From Alteromonas oceanisediminis (GTDB lineage Bacteria; Pseudomonadota; Gammaproteobacteria; Enterobacterales; Alteromonadaceae): DNA of 64,000 bases. Made by a program: the position numbers and the translations under genes. The notes below the pieces were generated by a model, which made no database searches, had not been told where the DNA came from, and saw nothing but the letters and a program-made list of their open reading frames with translations. Of this stretch, positions 17,599 to 25,859 are shown piece by piece. Location: positions 124,001-188,000 of the forward strand of contig NZ_JAHCTA010000001.1 in NCBI RefSeq assembly GCF_018474025.1, written 5' to 3'. Each line of letters begins with the position of its first letter. Positions within the stretch are counted from its first letter, which is position 1.

Positions 17599-17613
17599 GC
17601 AAAGTCTGTTCCA
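17599..17613 (-). promoter_or_regulatory. Sigma-54 promoter upstream of fliK
   Basis: Minus strand TGGAAC-N5-TTGCA: GG at -24 and GC at -12 are correctly spaced, and the -12 element is perfect, with one mismatch (A for C) in TGGCAC. It lies about 90 nt upstream of fliK, pointing into it. A FlrC-dependent promoter here separates fliK onward from the inserted galM/FGE genes. Confidence 0.72.
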
Positions 17614-17687
17614 AGATGAGCAACAACGTCTTTTGACTGCCGTGTGACTCGTGTTTATTCGCCTGAGTAGCCGACACACAGCGCCGC

Positions 17688-18638
17688 TTACGGGGCGAAT
17701 GTCTCTGTTGAGATCGTGTAAGTAATAGCGTTGGTTTGCTCATGGCCGGGAGTTACAATCGCATTAAAATGGGGGCCGCTGGCCTCTGAAATCGCACCGA
17801 AGTGTGGTTCAATACATACGCCTTGATTAACCGTAAACGGTTTGTCCAAGTACTTGCCACTGTAGAGTTGTGCTGCCGGGTAAGTAGAGGTCACCGTGAG
17901 ACTTAAATCTTTAGCTTTGCTCCACAGTGTAGACACCTGAGACTCTCCGCTAAACACAACGTTCGCATCAAGCGATTCGGCCCCCTCAATATCAGCGAGA
18001 TAAACACACCGCCCCGCAGCCAAGCCGAGATTTTCAATGGTGTATTTATCACCACTCGGTAGACTCTCAGCGTTCAGTAACTGATGATGAGTTGCGTTGG
18101 TATGTAGCCATTGAGCGAGCCCGGAAAAATTGGAATCTACGCCATTGAGATTAAAGTAACTATGACCTGTTGGTCCGGCGATAGTGATTTTTTGCGCATT
18201 CACCCGCATGACTAAGTGGAGTTGGTTATGTTGCAATCGGTACGTTACTGAATAGTCACAGGGGCCCGGATAACCGTTCCAACCATCCGCTTTAACAAGC
18301 TGAAAGGTAATATGCTCTGCATCAGCACTTGCCACTGTCCACACCTGTTGGTCAAACGCCTCGTTACCACCGTGTAGATGATGACGACCATCGTTCTGCG
18401 TTAATCGTATAGCTTGCTCACCTTTAATGCTGACGTGACCTTGCTCTATGCGGTTTGCATAGGGGCCAGCCACCGCACCAAGATAGTAGGGGTCTTGCGC
18501 ATATTGTGGCGTATTGGCATAGCCCAAAACAATCGGTCGATCCTGACCGTTAACATTCACATTCCAGTTGACGATCCTGGCACCGAAATCACTGATTGAT
18601 ACGCTCATTACCGGTGACGTTAATGTGTGAATGCGCAT
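17688..18638 (-). CDS. galM: Aldose 1-epimerase (galactose mutarotase)
   Basis: GalM interconverts alpha and beta anomers of aldoses such as galactose ahead of galactokinase. The 316-residue protein shows the family motifs in order: GPYANRIEQG (about 58), DGRHHLHGG (about 85, substrate His), the catalytic-His region GHSYFNLNG (about 160) and the C-terminal CIEPHFGA carrying the catalytic Glu. No signal peptide, so cytoplasmic. It sits between an FGE-type gene (116 nt upstream) and fliK, where no flagellar function is expected; a probable galactokinase remnant lies two genes upstream. The leader holds a doubled AAAGGAATAG before the ATG. Confidence 0.93.
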   Translation of the reverse strand: MRIHTLTSPVMSVSISDFGARIVNWNVNVNGQDRPIVLGYANTPQYAQDPYYLGAVAGPYANRIEQGHVSIKGEQAIRLTQNDGRHHLHGGNEAFDQQVWTVASADAEHITFQLVKADGWNGYPGPCDYSVTYRLQHNQLHLVMRVNAQKITIAGPTGHSYFNLNGVDSNFSGLAQWLHTNATHHQLLNAESLPSGDKYTIENLGLAAGRCVYLADIEGAESLDANVVFSGESQVSTLWSKAKDLSLTVTSTYPAAQLYSGKYLDKPFTVNQGVCIEPHFGAISEASGPHFNAIVTPGHEQTNAITYTISTETFAP

Positions 18639-18754
18639 AGACTATTCCTTTTCCTATTCCTTTTCAGGCACGTTGTCATTGCTATGAGCGTCCGCCGATT
18701 TTTGCCCTGCGTGGGCATTGAGCATACACGAGGCCATCCAGCAATCGAAATAGG

Positions 18755-19786
18755 TCATTCACTGAAACGTTCAGGGCTCACGTCTGCCACCGTTCTAAAA
18801 CCGATATGACTGGTTCCCATGTGCGTATCCTGTGCATGCCGTGCCGCGGGGCGGTAACGCATGCAGAAATCATCTGCACACAAAAACGAGCCGCCTTTGA
18901 TAACACCCACAGGTACATTTGGCTGATTTTGATCAAATCCGGTCTCGGGCATACCCTCAGGTATTTCATGCGGGCTGTAGTGACGGGGATAGTAGGTGCT
19001 TTGTGTCCACTCCCAGACATTGCCAATCATATCGTAGACGCCATAAAGGTTTTGCGGGTAGCAGCCAACCGGTGCCAGCCCTTCAAAACCATCCTCGGCG
19101 GTATCATTAAATGGAAACAAGCCTTGCCAAGTGTTTGCGATATGCTCACCTTGGTAAGTCAGTGAGTTACCAGAAGCATATTTGGCGCCGTTTAATCCAC
19201 CGCGGCTAACATACTCAAATTCAGCCTCGGTCGGTAATCGGTGCCCTTTCCACTGTGCATAACGAGTGGCATCTTCAAACGCGATATGGACCACTGGGTA
19301 GTGCGCTTTGCCTTCAATTGAACTGCCCGGGCCAGTAGGTGCTTTCCAATACGCTCCCGGCGTAAAATGCCACCAATTGGCAAAAGTACCGGCCCCCACA
19401 GCTTCAGATAACTTAACAAACACGGCCGATCCCGGTTGGAGCAAATGCGCAGGCATATCTGGGTAATCGTGCGGATCGGGTTTACGCTCAGCCACCGTTT
19501 TGTATCCGGTGGCCTCAACAAACTCAGCAAACTCGGCATTGGTCACTTCATGACGGCTAATGTAGAACGAATTGACAGATACCGTCTTCGCCGGAGTCTC
19601 CTCTGGATATTCGGCACCGGCCCCCATCACGAAACGCCCCGCATCAATGAGAACCATACCTGATGCAGGGTCGCACCCTAATACATCACTTGAGTATTGC
19701 CCGTCGAAAACCGTTGTTCGGGCTACAACGACGGCTAACCCCACGATTAACGCTGCACTGATGGGAATGATGACGCTCTTACGCAT
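18755..19786 (-). CDS. Exported formylglycine-generating (SUMF1-type) enzyme
   Basis: Enzymes of this fold oxidise a cysteine in sulfatases to formylglycine; many other bacterial members have other roles. The 343-residue protein starts with a membrane anchor/signal segment (about 5-22) so the catalytic domain should be periplasmic. Motifs: GMVLIDAGRFVMG, FYISRHEVTNAEFAEFV, HRLPTEAEFEYVSRGG, GNVWEWTQS and KGGSFLCADDFCMRYRPAAR. The Cys-x4-Cys pair of true FGEs is present (Cys303 and Cys308). No sulfatase gene is visible nearby. Its ATG overlaps the 3' end of the upstream galactokinase-like remnant by 8 nt (ATGCGTAA), and galM follows 116 nt downstream. Confidence 0.85.
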   Translation of the reverse strand: MRKSVIIPISAALIVGLAVVVARTTVFDGQYSSDVLGCDPASGMVLIDAGRFVMGAGAEYPEETPAKTVSVNSFYISRHEVTNAEFAEFVEATGYKTVAERKPDPHDYPDMPAHLLQPGSAVFVKLSEAVGAGTFANWWHFTPGAYWKAPTGPGSSIEGKAHYPVVHIAFEDATRYAQWKGHRLPTEAEFEYVSRGGLNGAKYASGNSLTYQGEHIANTWQGLFPFNDTAEDGFEGLAPVGCYPQNLYGVYDMIGNVWEWTQSTYYPRHYSPHEIPEGMPETGFDQNQPNVPVGVIKGGSFLCADDFCMRYRPAARHAQDTHMGTSHIGFRTVADVSPERFSE

Positions 19787-19990
19787 AATAAGATAAACCC
19801 TGACTGACTGAACACTGATAAATATCCGCTTTAAGACCCATGGCAGACGCGTATTCCTGCTCGATTGCAGCCACTATATCAGGAATCAAATCCACTGGAC
19901 ATAAACGCACAATCTCGCCAGCAGAGCCTATGTTCTTGGCGCAACGCGCCACCAGCCAGTCGGTTGCTAACTTATCACGCTGACGTGGTA
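19779..19990 (-). pseudogene. galK: Probable 3' remnant of a galactokinase gene
   Basis: The stretch after fliJ has no intact gene, but one minus-strand frame is open for about 70 codons to a TAA at 19781-19779. It ends CPVDLIPDIVAAIEQEYAS then AMGLKADIYQCSVSQGLSYYA. That pattern matches the C terminus of GalK as I remember it for E. coli (a VALIPEELVP, AEQYEAKTGIK, FYVCKPSQGAG pattern). The more N-terminal part (KLATDWLVARCAKNIGSAGE) does not show the expected GGGFGG motif, and there is no start codon or room for the kinase core, so the gene is truncated against the fliJ 3' end. Its stop overlaps the FGE-type start, suggesting an original galK-FGE-galM order. Based on recall of the family, not on a search. 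Confidence 0.6.
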
Positions 19991-20443
19991 TTATCGCTGC
20001 TCCGCATGACGCTTGCGTAAAAAGCTCTGTAATGCAAATTCATCCAGTAGCGCCTGTTCGTGCCGCTCGGCTTTAGCGAGCGCAGCAGTACGTTTTTTCT
20101 GAATGAGGTGTTCGACCGCTTTACGTTTTCTTTGCTGAGCCAACCACGCTTTCTTGCGTTGCTCGGCCACTAATATTGCTTGGCTTATCACTTGGTTTTG
20201 TTGCTGACAGGCACTGTCGAGCTGCCCGACAAAGGTGAGGTACTGTGTATAGCTGCGCGCGCCAAAACCGGCTTGACCTTGTTGCTGAATATTACCCAGG
20301 TACTCACGGCGATAAAGCTCTAAATTCTCAAGGCGTTGACGCTGCTGTTGCAGATACTGCTGCGCCTGATGGAAATCTTGCGCGCAGCGGTCTTCTTTAT
20401 CTTGTTCCCACTGTGCTACACGTTCTAACTGCTGCGTCGACAT
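19991..20443 (-). CDS. fliJ: Flagellar export chaperone/stalk protein FliJ
   Basis: FliJ is the central stalk of the FliI ATPase ring and links it to FlhA. The 150-residue protein is almost entirely Gln/Arg/Lys/Glu-rich coiled coil, with YRREYLGNIQQQGQAGFGAR and YTQYLTFVGQLD in the middle, as in gammaproteobacterial FliJ. ATG at 20443, 2 nt after fliI. It is the last flagellar gene before the gal-type insert; its 3' end abuts the galK-like remnant. Confidence 0.93.
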   Translation of the reverse strand: MSTQQLERVAQWEQDKEDRCAQDFHQAQQYLQQQRQRLENLELYRREYLGNIQQQGQAGFGARSYTQYLTFVGQLDSACQQQNQVISQAILVAEQRKKAWLAQQRKRKAVEHLIQKKRTAALAKAERHEQALLDEFALQSFLRKRHAEQR

Positions 20444-20445
20444 AA

Positions 20446-21813
20446 TTATGACGCCCCTTTCAGACCATTCGCGAGTGAGGCCATCGACGACAAGCTTTCA
20501 TCGTAAGGAATTACCTGCGTCATACCCTGTTGAAAGAAGGCATTTATAGCGGGTTCAGCTTGAATGGCGAGATCGATGCGCGGATCCGCGCCACGGTTAT
20601 AGGCTCCAATAGCAATCAAATCCCGATTCTGCTGATACAAGGAATACACCTGACGGATTTTACGCATCGAATCCAAATGCTCATCACTGACGACTTGAGG
20701 CATCACTCGGCTAACCGACGCAGGCACGTCAATAGCAGGATAGTGGCCACTGTCGGCCAATGACCGCGACAATACAATGTGCCCATCCAGGATCGCACGG
20801 GCAGCGTCAGCAATCGGATCCTGCAAATCGTCCCCTTCGGTCAATACGGTGTAAAACGCTGTAATAGCGCCTTGATTGTCTGAACCGTTGCCTGCACGCT
20901 CTACCAGCGCTGGCAAACGCGCAAAAACCGACGGCGGATAGCCTTTAGTGGCTGGCGGTTCACCCACCGCGAGTGCGATTTCACGCTGCGCCATTGCGTA
21001 GCGAGTCAGAGAATCTATCAGCAGCAATACGTTCATACCCTGATCCCGAAAGTATTCAGCTATGGCCACTGCTGTTTCACAGCCCTTAAGGCGCATCAAC
21101 GGTGATGTATCAGCCGGAGCGGCCACCACAACAGCGCGCTGACGTTCTTCTTCGGTCAATATGTCGTGAATAAACTCTTTCACTTCACGCCCGCGCTCGC
21201 CCACTAATCCAACCACGACCACATCGGCTGTGGTGCCTCGCGTCATCATGCCCAGTAGAACACTTTTACCGACCCCACTGCCGGCAAACAAACCCATGCG
21301 CTGACCGACACCCACCGTAATCATGCTATTGATGGCGCGCACTCCTACATCCAACGGGCTGGATATGGGCCGACGGCTGAGTGGGTTTATTGGCGGCTTT
21401 GTGGTTGCGACTCGTGTAGACGTTTCGATAGCACCCAATCCGTCTAACGGCTGAGCATTGGCGTCAACCACCCGACCCAGCAAGCCTAAACCGACTGCTA
21501 AACCGGATTCTCGCGACAGTGGCTGCACACGCGAACCGGGTACAATCCCTTTAACCGCCTGCGTCGGCATGAGATAAGTAATATCACCCGCAAAACCAAC
21601 CACTTCCGCCTCAATTTGACCATCGATGGTTTGCACCAGGCATTGGCTTCCCACGGGCATCTGGCATCCAACCGCTTCTAACGTTAAACCGATACCACGA
21701 ACTAGTTTACCGGAAGCAATGGGCGCGGTTTGCGGTACCTGAGATTTAAGTTTCTGTATACGCTGTGCGAATGCCTGCGTAGATTGTGACGCAACGCTGG
21801 CGTTATCCGTCAC
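20446..21813 (-). CDS. fliI: Flagellar export ATPase FliI
   Basis: FliI is the F1-beta-like ATPase that energises initial engagement of export substrates. The 455-residue protein has Walker [17 protein letters not shown] (about 178), Walker [13 protein letters not shown], and the ATPase alpha/beta signature [11 protein letters not shown]. Start is GTG at 21813, overlapping the fliH stop by 11 nt. Length and motifs are normal. Confidence 0.97.
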   Translation of the reverse strand: MTDNASVASQSTQAFAQRIQKLKSQVPQTAPIASGKLVRGIGLTLEAVGCQMPVGSQCLVQTIDGQIEAEVVGFAGDITYLMPTQAVKGIVPGSRVQPLSRESGLAVGLGLLGRVVDANAQPLDGLGAIETSTRVATTKPPINPLSRRPISSPLDVGVRAINSMITVGVGQRMGLFAGSGVGKSVLLGMMTRGTTADVVVVGLVGERGREVKEFIHDILTEEERQRAVVVAAPADTSPLMRLKGCETAVAIAEYFRDQGMNVLLLIDSLTRYAMAQREIALAVGEPPATKGYPPSVFARLPALVERAGNGSDNQGAITAFYTVLTEGDDLQDPIADAARAILDGHIVLSRSLADSGHYPAIDVPASVSRVMPQVVSDEHLDSMRKIRQVYSLYQQNRDLIAIGAYNRGADPRIDLAIQAEPAINAFFQQGMTQVIPYDESLSSMASLANGLKGAS

Positions 21814-22582
21814 GACTCAAGCCCTGCTGAAGCAAGAATGTATCGATAACGTCTTTGCAGCGCCGCTCGATTGAGTAGTCTACCGCATTATTACTGGTAG
21901 ACACATCGCAACCGCCTGGCGATAGCTCAGGAGACGGCTGGAATTGCCACCCCTGTTGCTGAATATGTGCATCATCATAGACCCGTTTGATAACCGCAAT
22001 ATCATCAGGGTGCAATTTAATCGTAACGGTTTGCTCACTGCTGGGTAACGCCGACAACGCTTGTCGAAACGCTTCTTCAATGACACCGTGGTTAGTTTTC
22101 ACTTCAACCTGAATCACTGATTTCGCCAGCGCCACTGCCAATTGCAATAACTCTTCCTGTACCTGTTCATCGCGTTTAGCCAGTGGCGATTGCAGTGAAT
22201 CAACCAGCACCTGCCACTGTTCAGCTAACGCCTGAACCTCAGACTGCCCTTGCGCGAGTCCCTCTTCTTTACCCTGCGCAAGGCCCTCAGCATGGCCTAG
22301 CTCATACCCTTTCGCCTGCCCCTCTTCAGTTCCCTGAGTAAGGCCTTCTTGGTGTCCGTTGTTGAACCCTTCATCGAAGGCAGCTTGCCGGATCGCTTCA
22401 ATCTCTTCAGCGGTGGGCGGGAGTATTTCTTCTTCTGGTTCAGGGGGCTCATAGCGCCACTCTGAACGTTTATTCAGCGCGTTGGTTTCTTCTTCGTCGA
22501 TATCGTCTTCAGATTCTACGTAAGGCAGGTCCCACGGTTTGGCATCTTTGCTATCCACCTTTTTCGGGCTATAGGAACTCAT
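21803..22582 (-). CDS. fliH: Flagellar export ATPase regulator FliH
   Basis: FliH binds FliI as a dimer and tethers it to FliN at the C-ring. About 259 residues from the ATG at 22582 ([10 protein letters not shown]). The central part has the glycine-repeat helix typical of FliH ([20 protein letters not shown], then [14 protein letters not shown]; GxxxG repeats), followed by the conserved C-terminal domain ([29 protein letters not shown]). A GTG 5 codons upstream (22597) is an alternative start. It overlaps the 3' end of fliG by 14 nt with the ATG start. Confidence 0.93.
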   Translation of the reverse strand: MSSYSPKKVDSKDAKPWDLPYVESEDDIDEEETNALNKRSEWRYEPPEPEEEILPPTAEEIEAIRQAAFDEGFNNGHQEGLTQGTEEGQAKGYELGHAEGLAQGKEEGLAQGQSEVQALAEQWQVLVDSLQSPLAKRDEQVQEELLQLAVALAKSVIQVEVKTNHGVIEEAFRQALSALPSSEQTVTIKLHPDDIAVIKRVYDDAHIQQQGWQFQPSPELSPGGCDVSTSNNAVDYSIERRCKDVIDTFLLQQGLSRDG

Positions 22583-23609
22583 CGCCACCGCCGCCACCCA
22601 GCATTATTTCACCTGAATCGGCAAGTCGACGTGCCACGGACAGAATTTCCTTCTGTGCAGTTTCCACTTCACTGACTCGCACCGGCCCGAGTGCTTCCAG
22701 ATCGTCCAGAAGCATTTCTGCAGCGCGTTTAGACATGTTTTTAGTGATTTTATTTTTAAGCTCTTCATCAGCACCCTTGATGGCCTTAAGCAACGCCTCC
22801 TGCTGGACTTCACGCAGGATCGCTTGAATGCCGCGATCGTCAACATCAACTAAGTTATCAAACACAAACATCAAATCTTGGATTTGCTGGCTCATTTCTT
22901 CATCTTGCTCACGGATGGCATCCATCAATTGACCCTCGATATTGGTATCAAGGTAGTTCATGATATCTGCCGCCGACTTCAAGCCGCCCATTTTAGCCGC
23001 TTGCGCGCCAGCTTGACCGGCAAATTGTTTCTCCATAATTTCGTTAAGCTCCTGCAGTGCCGCGGGTTGCACTTCTTCAAGATTCGCCACCCGCATCAGC
23101 AAATCAAGACGCACTTTCTCAGGAAATTGCGAGAGTATCTCTGCCGATTGCTCCGGCTCCAAATACGACATAACAATGGTTTGGATCTGTGGGTGTTCGT
23201 TGCGAATGATACTGGCAACCTGCTTTGAATCCATCCACTTGAGCGAATCCAAACCTTTCGCGCCTGAACCCATCATGATCTGATCAATCAAGTTAGCGGC
23301 TTTGTCTTCACCCAATGCGGCCGTTAGCGCACGCTTCACAAAGTCCTGACTTTGGAAACCAATGGTACTGTAGTTTTGAATTTCTTCGATGAAATGCTTA
23401 TGTACCGCAGTGATCTTAGTCTGCGTCATGTCATCAATTTTTGCCATGGCAGAACCCAGCTTCTGAACCTGTTTGGGCTCCAGATGCTTCAATATTTGTG
23501 CAGCGTCTTCTTCTGAAAGGCTCAGCAATAAAATGGCCGCTTTGTCTACCCCTTCCAGCTTAGCGACATCGTATCCACTGTCGCTTTGGGTTGCTAATTC
23601 TTCTGCCAT
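22569..23609 (-). CDS. fliG: Flagellar motor switch protein FliG
   Basis: FliG is the C-ring subunit that contacts the stator and converts ion flow to torque. The 346-residue protein shows the N-terminal FliF-binding domain, the middle domain with the EHPQ motif (RNEHPQIQTIVMSYL) and the charged C-terminal torque domain (MFVFDNLVDVDDRGIQAILR, LKNKITKNMSKRAAEMLLDD). It ends in a Gly-rich [12 protein letters not shown] at 23609, 8 nt after fliF. Confidence 0.97.
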   Translation of the reverse strand: MAEELATQSDSGYDVAKLEGVDKAAILLLSLSEEDAAQILKHLEPKQVQKLGSAMAKIDDMTQTKITAVHKHFIEEIQNYSTIGFQSQDFVKRALTAALGEDKAANLIDQIMMGSGAKGLDSLKWMDSKQVASIIRNEHPQIQTIVMSYLEPEQSAEILSQFPEKVRLDLLMRVANLEEVQPAALQELNEIMEKQFAGQAGAQAAKMGGLKSAADIMNYLDTNIEGQLMDAIREQDEEMSQQIQDLMFVFDNLVDVDDRGIQAILREVQQEALLKAIKGADEELKNKITKNMSKRAAEMLLDDLEALGPVRVSEVETAQKEILSVARRLADSGEIMLGGGGGDEFL

Positions 23610-23617
23610 AATCGTCT

Positions 23618-25312
23618 CTACTCGTCCTGCATTAGCCAGCCTTTGACCACCTGAGCAGACAACTCAGGCTCATTGGCAACCAGCGCCCGCACCGCTTTCA
23701 GTACGTCTTCATCTTTGTGCAAATCAGGCAGCATCAGTGAGCCATCTGGCGCAAATCCAACCTGACCCTCATCAAACTCCTGCGATAGCATACTGATGGT
23801 TTCGTCACCCAAATCCAAAGCTTCATCGGAATCAAACCCATCCGACTCAAGCGAATCATCCGGGTAAATCAACTTGCGCAACATGGGGCGAACCACGGCG
23901 AGTATCAGAACGATAATCACTAATGCGCCTACTACGAGCTTCAGTATAGGCATAAACTGAGGTTGTTCCCAGATTGGCACCTCTTCAGCCACGCCAATAT
24001 CCATGCGACTAAATGGCATGCTCACGACTTCAAGGCTGTCGCCACGCGTGACATCAAAACCAATACCACCTTGCAGCAAACGCCGGATATTCAGTAGCTC
24101 AGCTTGTGCCATCGGCTCAGAGGTCACACTACCATCTTCACCGGTGACCGACTTGTAATCGACCGCAACTGACACGCTGAGGCGTCGGATAACACCCGTT
24201 TGCTGCTTAGTATGACTAATAGTCGTGTCTAATTCGTAATTCCGCGTTTGCTCTTTTGAGTTTCGACCGGGCACCGCCGGTGCCACTGCCCCACCCACAG
24301 CTTGTTCGGGGATCGCTGCATCCAACGGAGGCTGATTGGTGAGTGCCCCAGGAATACCGGCAACCACTCCACCGACACTGTTTTCTTCAACAATCATTTC
24401 GCTGCGTACAGCAGGAAGATCGGGATTGTAACTGCGTTGAGTCTGTTCAACCGCGGTAAAATCCATCGTTACGTCGGCCTGAGCCGTGTAGTTGCCCAGC
24501 CCCAAAACAGGGATCAGGATTGAATCAATTTTTTCCAGATAGGCACTTTCACGCTGCTTCTCCATTTCGTACTCTTTCCGAGCACGCGAGCTGGCGGCAT
24601 CTTGCGAGCCAGAGTTGAGCAAGCGGCCATTGCTGTCGGTCACCGTAACGCGGTTAGGCTCCATGCCTTGTACGGCGGAAGCGACAATATCCACCACAGC
24701 ATCCACTTCTTCGCCTGAAATCACTTGCCCGCGTTTTGCTGTCAATACTACCGTGGCGCTGGCTTTCTTCTCTCGGCGCGCAAATACATTTTCTTTGGGC
24801 ATCGCCAGCAGTACACGCGCTTTATTGATGGCTGCAATATCTTCAATGGTTCGTGCAATTTGCTGTTCACGGGCATGCTTTAAACGCTCCATTTCAACAC
24901 GCTGACTGACACCAAAACCCATGTCCTGCATGATGATCTCAGTGCCCTGCGAGGTTTCATTCGAAATGCCCTGCCGCGCCATGCCTAAACGAATGTCTTG
25001 GATCTGGTTTTCTCGCACGTAAACGGTGTTGCCTTCCAAGCGGTAATCGATTTGATTGGCATCAAAATAGTCGAGCGTTTCAATGAGCTCCTGGGTTTGC
25101 ATCTTGGCAAGGGGGCGATAATCTGGCTCTTGAGCCCAAATGACGATAAACACCGCAATCGCAATACAAATAACAAGCGCAACAACGAGCATTAATTGAC
25201 GCATCATATCGGCGGAGCCGAGTGCGTCCATAAAACCCGATTTTTGCTCTATTTCATTATCACCTGACATACCGTCAGAAACGGCGAGCTCAGTACTGGT
25301 TGCTTCAGCCAC
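23618..25312 (-). CDS. fliF: Flagellar MS-ring protein FliF
   Basis: FliF forms the MS-ring in the inner membrane, the first structure of the basal body. The 564-residue protein has an N-terminal membrane segment (about 38-60), periplasmic YscJ-type ring-building domains (EPDYRPLAKM, ARQGISNETSQG, AINKARVLLAMP), a second membrane segment (about 453-475) and an acidic C-terminal tail that binds FliG. Start is GTG at 25312 with AAGGTG upstream, 11 nt after fliE. Confidence 0.97.
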   Translation of the reverse strand: MAEATSTELAVSDGMSGDNEIEQKSGFMDALGSADMMRQLMLVVALVICIAIAVFIVIWAQEPDYRPLAKMQTQELIETLDYFDANQIDYRLEGNTVYVRENQIQDIRLGMARQGISNETSQGTEIIMQDMGFGVSQRVEMERLKHAREQQIARTIEDIAAINKARVLLAMPKENVFARREKKASATVVLTAKRGQVISGEEVDAVVDIVASAVQGMEPNRVTVTDSNGRLLNSGSQDAASSRARKEYEMEKQRESAYLEKIDSILIPVLGLGNYTAQADVTMDFTAVEQTQRSYNPDLPAVRSEMIVEENSVGGVVAGIPGALTNQPPLDAAIPEQAVGGAVAPAVPGRNSKEQTRNYELDTTISHTKQQTGVIRRLSVSVAVDYKSVTGEDGSVTSEPMAQAELLNIRRLLQGGIGFDVTRGDSLEVVSMPFSRMDIGVAEEVPIWEQPQFMPILKLVVGALVIIVLILAVVRPMLRKLIYPDDSLESDGFDSDEALDLGDETISMLSQEFDEGQVGFAPDGSLMLPDLHKDEDVLKAVRALVANEPELSAQVVKGWLMQDE

Positions 25313-25323
25313 GTGTTGTCACC

Positions 25324-25650
25324 TTATACTGGCATATTCATGATTTGTTTGTAGGCTTCAAGCACTTTATTGCGCACTTGAACAGTCGCTTCAAAAGCAA
25401 TGCCGGCTTTCTCTTTGGCGACCATCACGTCAGCAAGGCTCAGATCAGGCGCGCCCATTTCAAACGCTTGCTGAGACTCACGCGAGGTTTTTTGCATGCT
25501 GTTCACATTGTTCACTGCGGCCGATAGCATGTCGGCGAAATTTTCACTACTGGGGTTGATATCGAGTCGCGGTGCCTGCTCAATATTGGGTCGAATTTGC
25601 CCGGCCATGGCCTGCATTTCTTGATAGAGTGAATTGCCTTTAATATCCAT
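25324..25650 (-). CDS. fliE: Flagellar hook-basal body protein FliE
   Basis: FliE joins the MS-ring to the rod. The 108-residue protein has a disordered N terminus and the conserved C-terminal part SLADVMVAKEKAGIAFEA, VQVRNKVLEAYKQIMNMPV. The ATG at 25650 (MDIKGNS) is preceded directly by a GTG codon (25653), which is an equally close alternative. It heads the fliE-F-G-H-I-J transcript behind the best sigma-54 site in the window. Confidence 0.95.
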   Translation of the reverse strand: MDIKGNSLYQEMQAMAGQIRPNIEQAPRLDINPSSENFADMLSAAVNNVNSMQKTSRESQQAFEMGAPDLSLADVMVAKEKAGIAFEATVQVRNKVLEAYKQIMNMPV

Positions 25651-25698
25651 CACATGTGCCTTTAATTCTATACTGCATGGGAACTCTTTGTTTGCTCA

Positions 25699-25713
25699 GC
25701 AATTCAAGTGCCA
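25699..25713 (-). promoter_or_regulatory. Sigma-54 promoter of the fliE operon
   Basis: Minus strand TGGCAC-N5-TTGCT, a perfect match to the -24/-12 consensus, lies 49 nt upstream of fliE and points into it. FlrC (encoded just upstream) is the expected activator, as for fliE operons of Vibrio and Pseudomonas. Confidence 0.88.
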
Positions 25714-25801
25714 ACAATATTTATTGTTTTAAATCAACAAGATAAAACAGTATTTAGTGATCCCCCTGCACAACGATACGCGGTGCCAACTTTTTGACTG
25801 T

Positions 25802-25837
25802 AAAAAACCCCAAGTCGCGAACGAGCTTGGGGTTTTA
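25802..25837 (-). terminator. Intrinsic terminator after flrC
   Basis: An 11-bp stem (AAAACCCCAAG with CTTGGGGTTTT), an 11-nt loop and, on the minus strand, a run of T residues lie just past the flrC stop at 25860. It separates flrBC transcription from the fliE promoter. The symmetry of A and T runs means it could also stop plus-strand transcripts. Confidence 0.9.
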
Positions 25838-25859
25838 TGGCGCAACCTTAAGGATTAAA

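Noticed and set aside
25774-25788. Second sigma-54 -24 element (TGGCAC) upstream of fliE
   Set aside because: At the correct distance the -12 position reads ATCG instead of TTGC; the perfect site at 25699-25713 is the better promoter.
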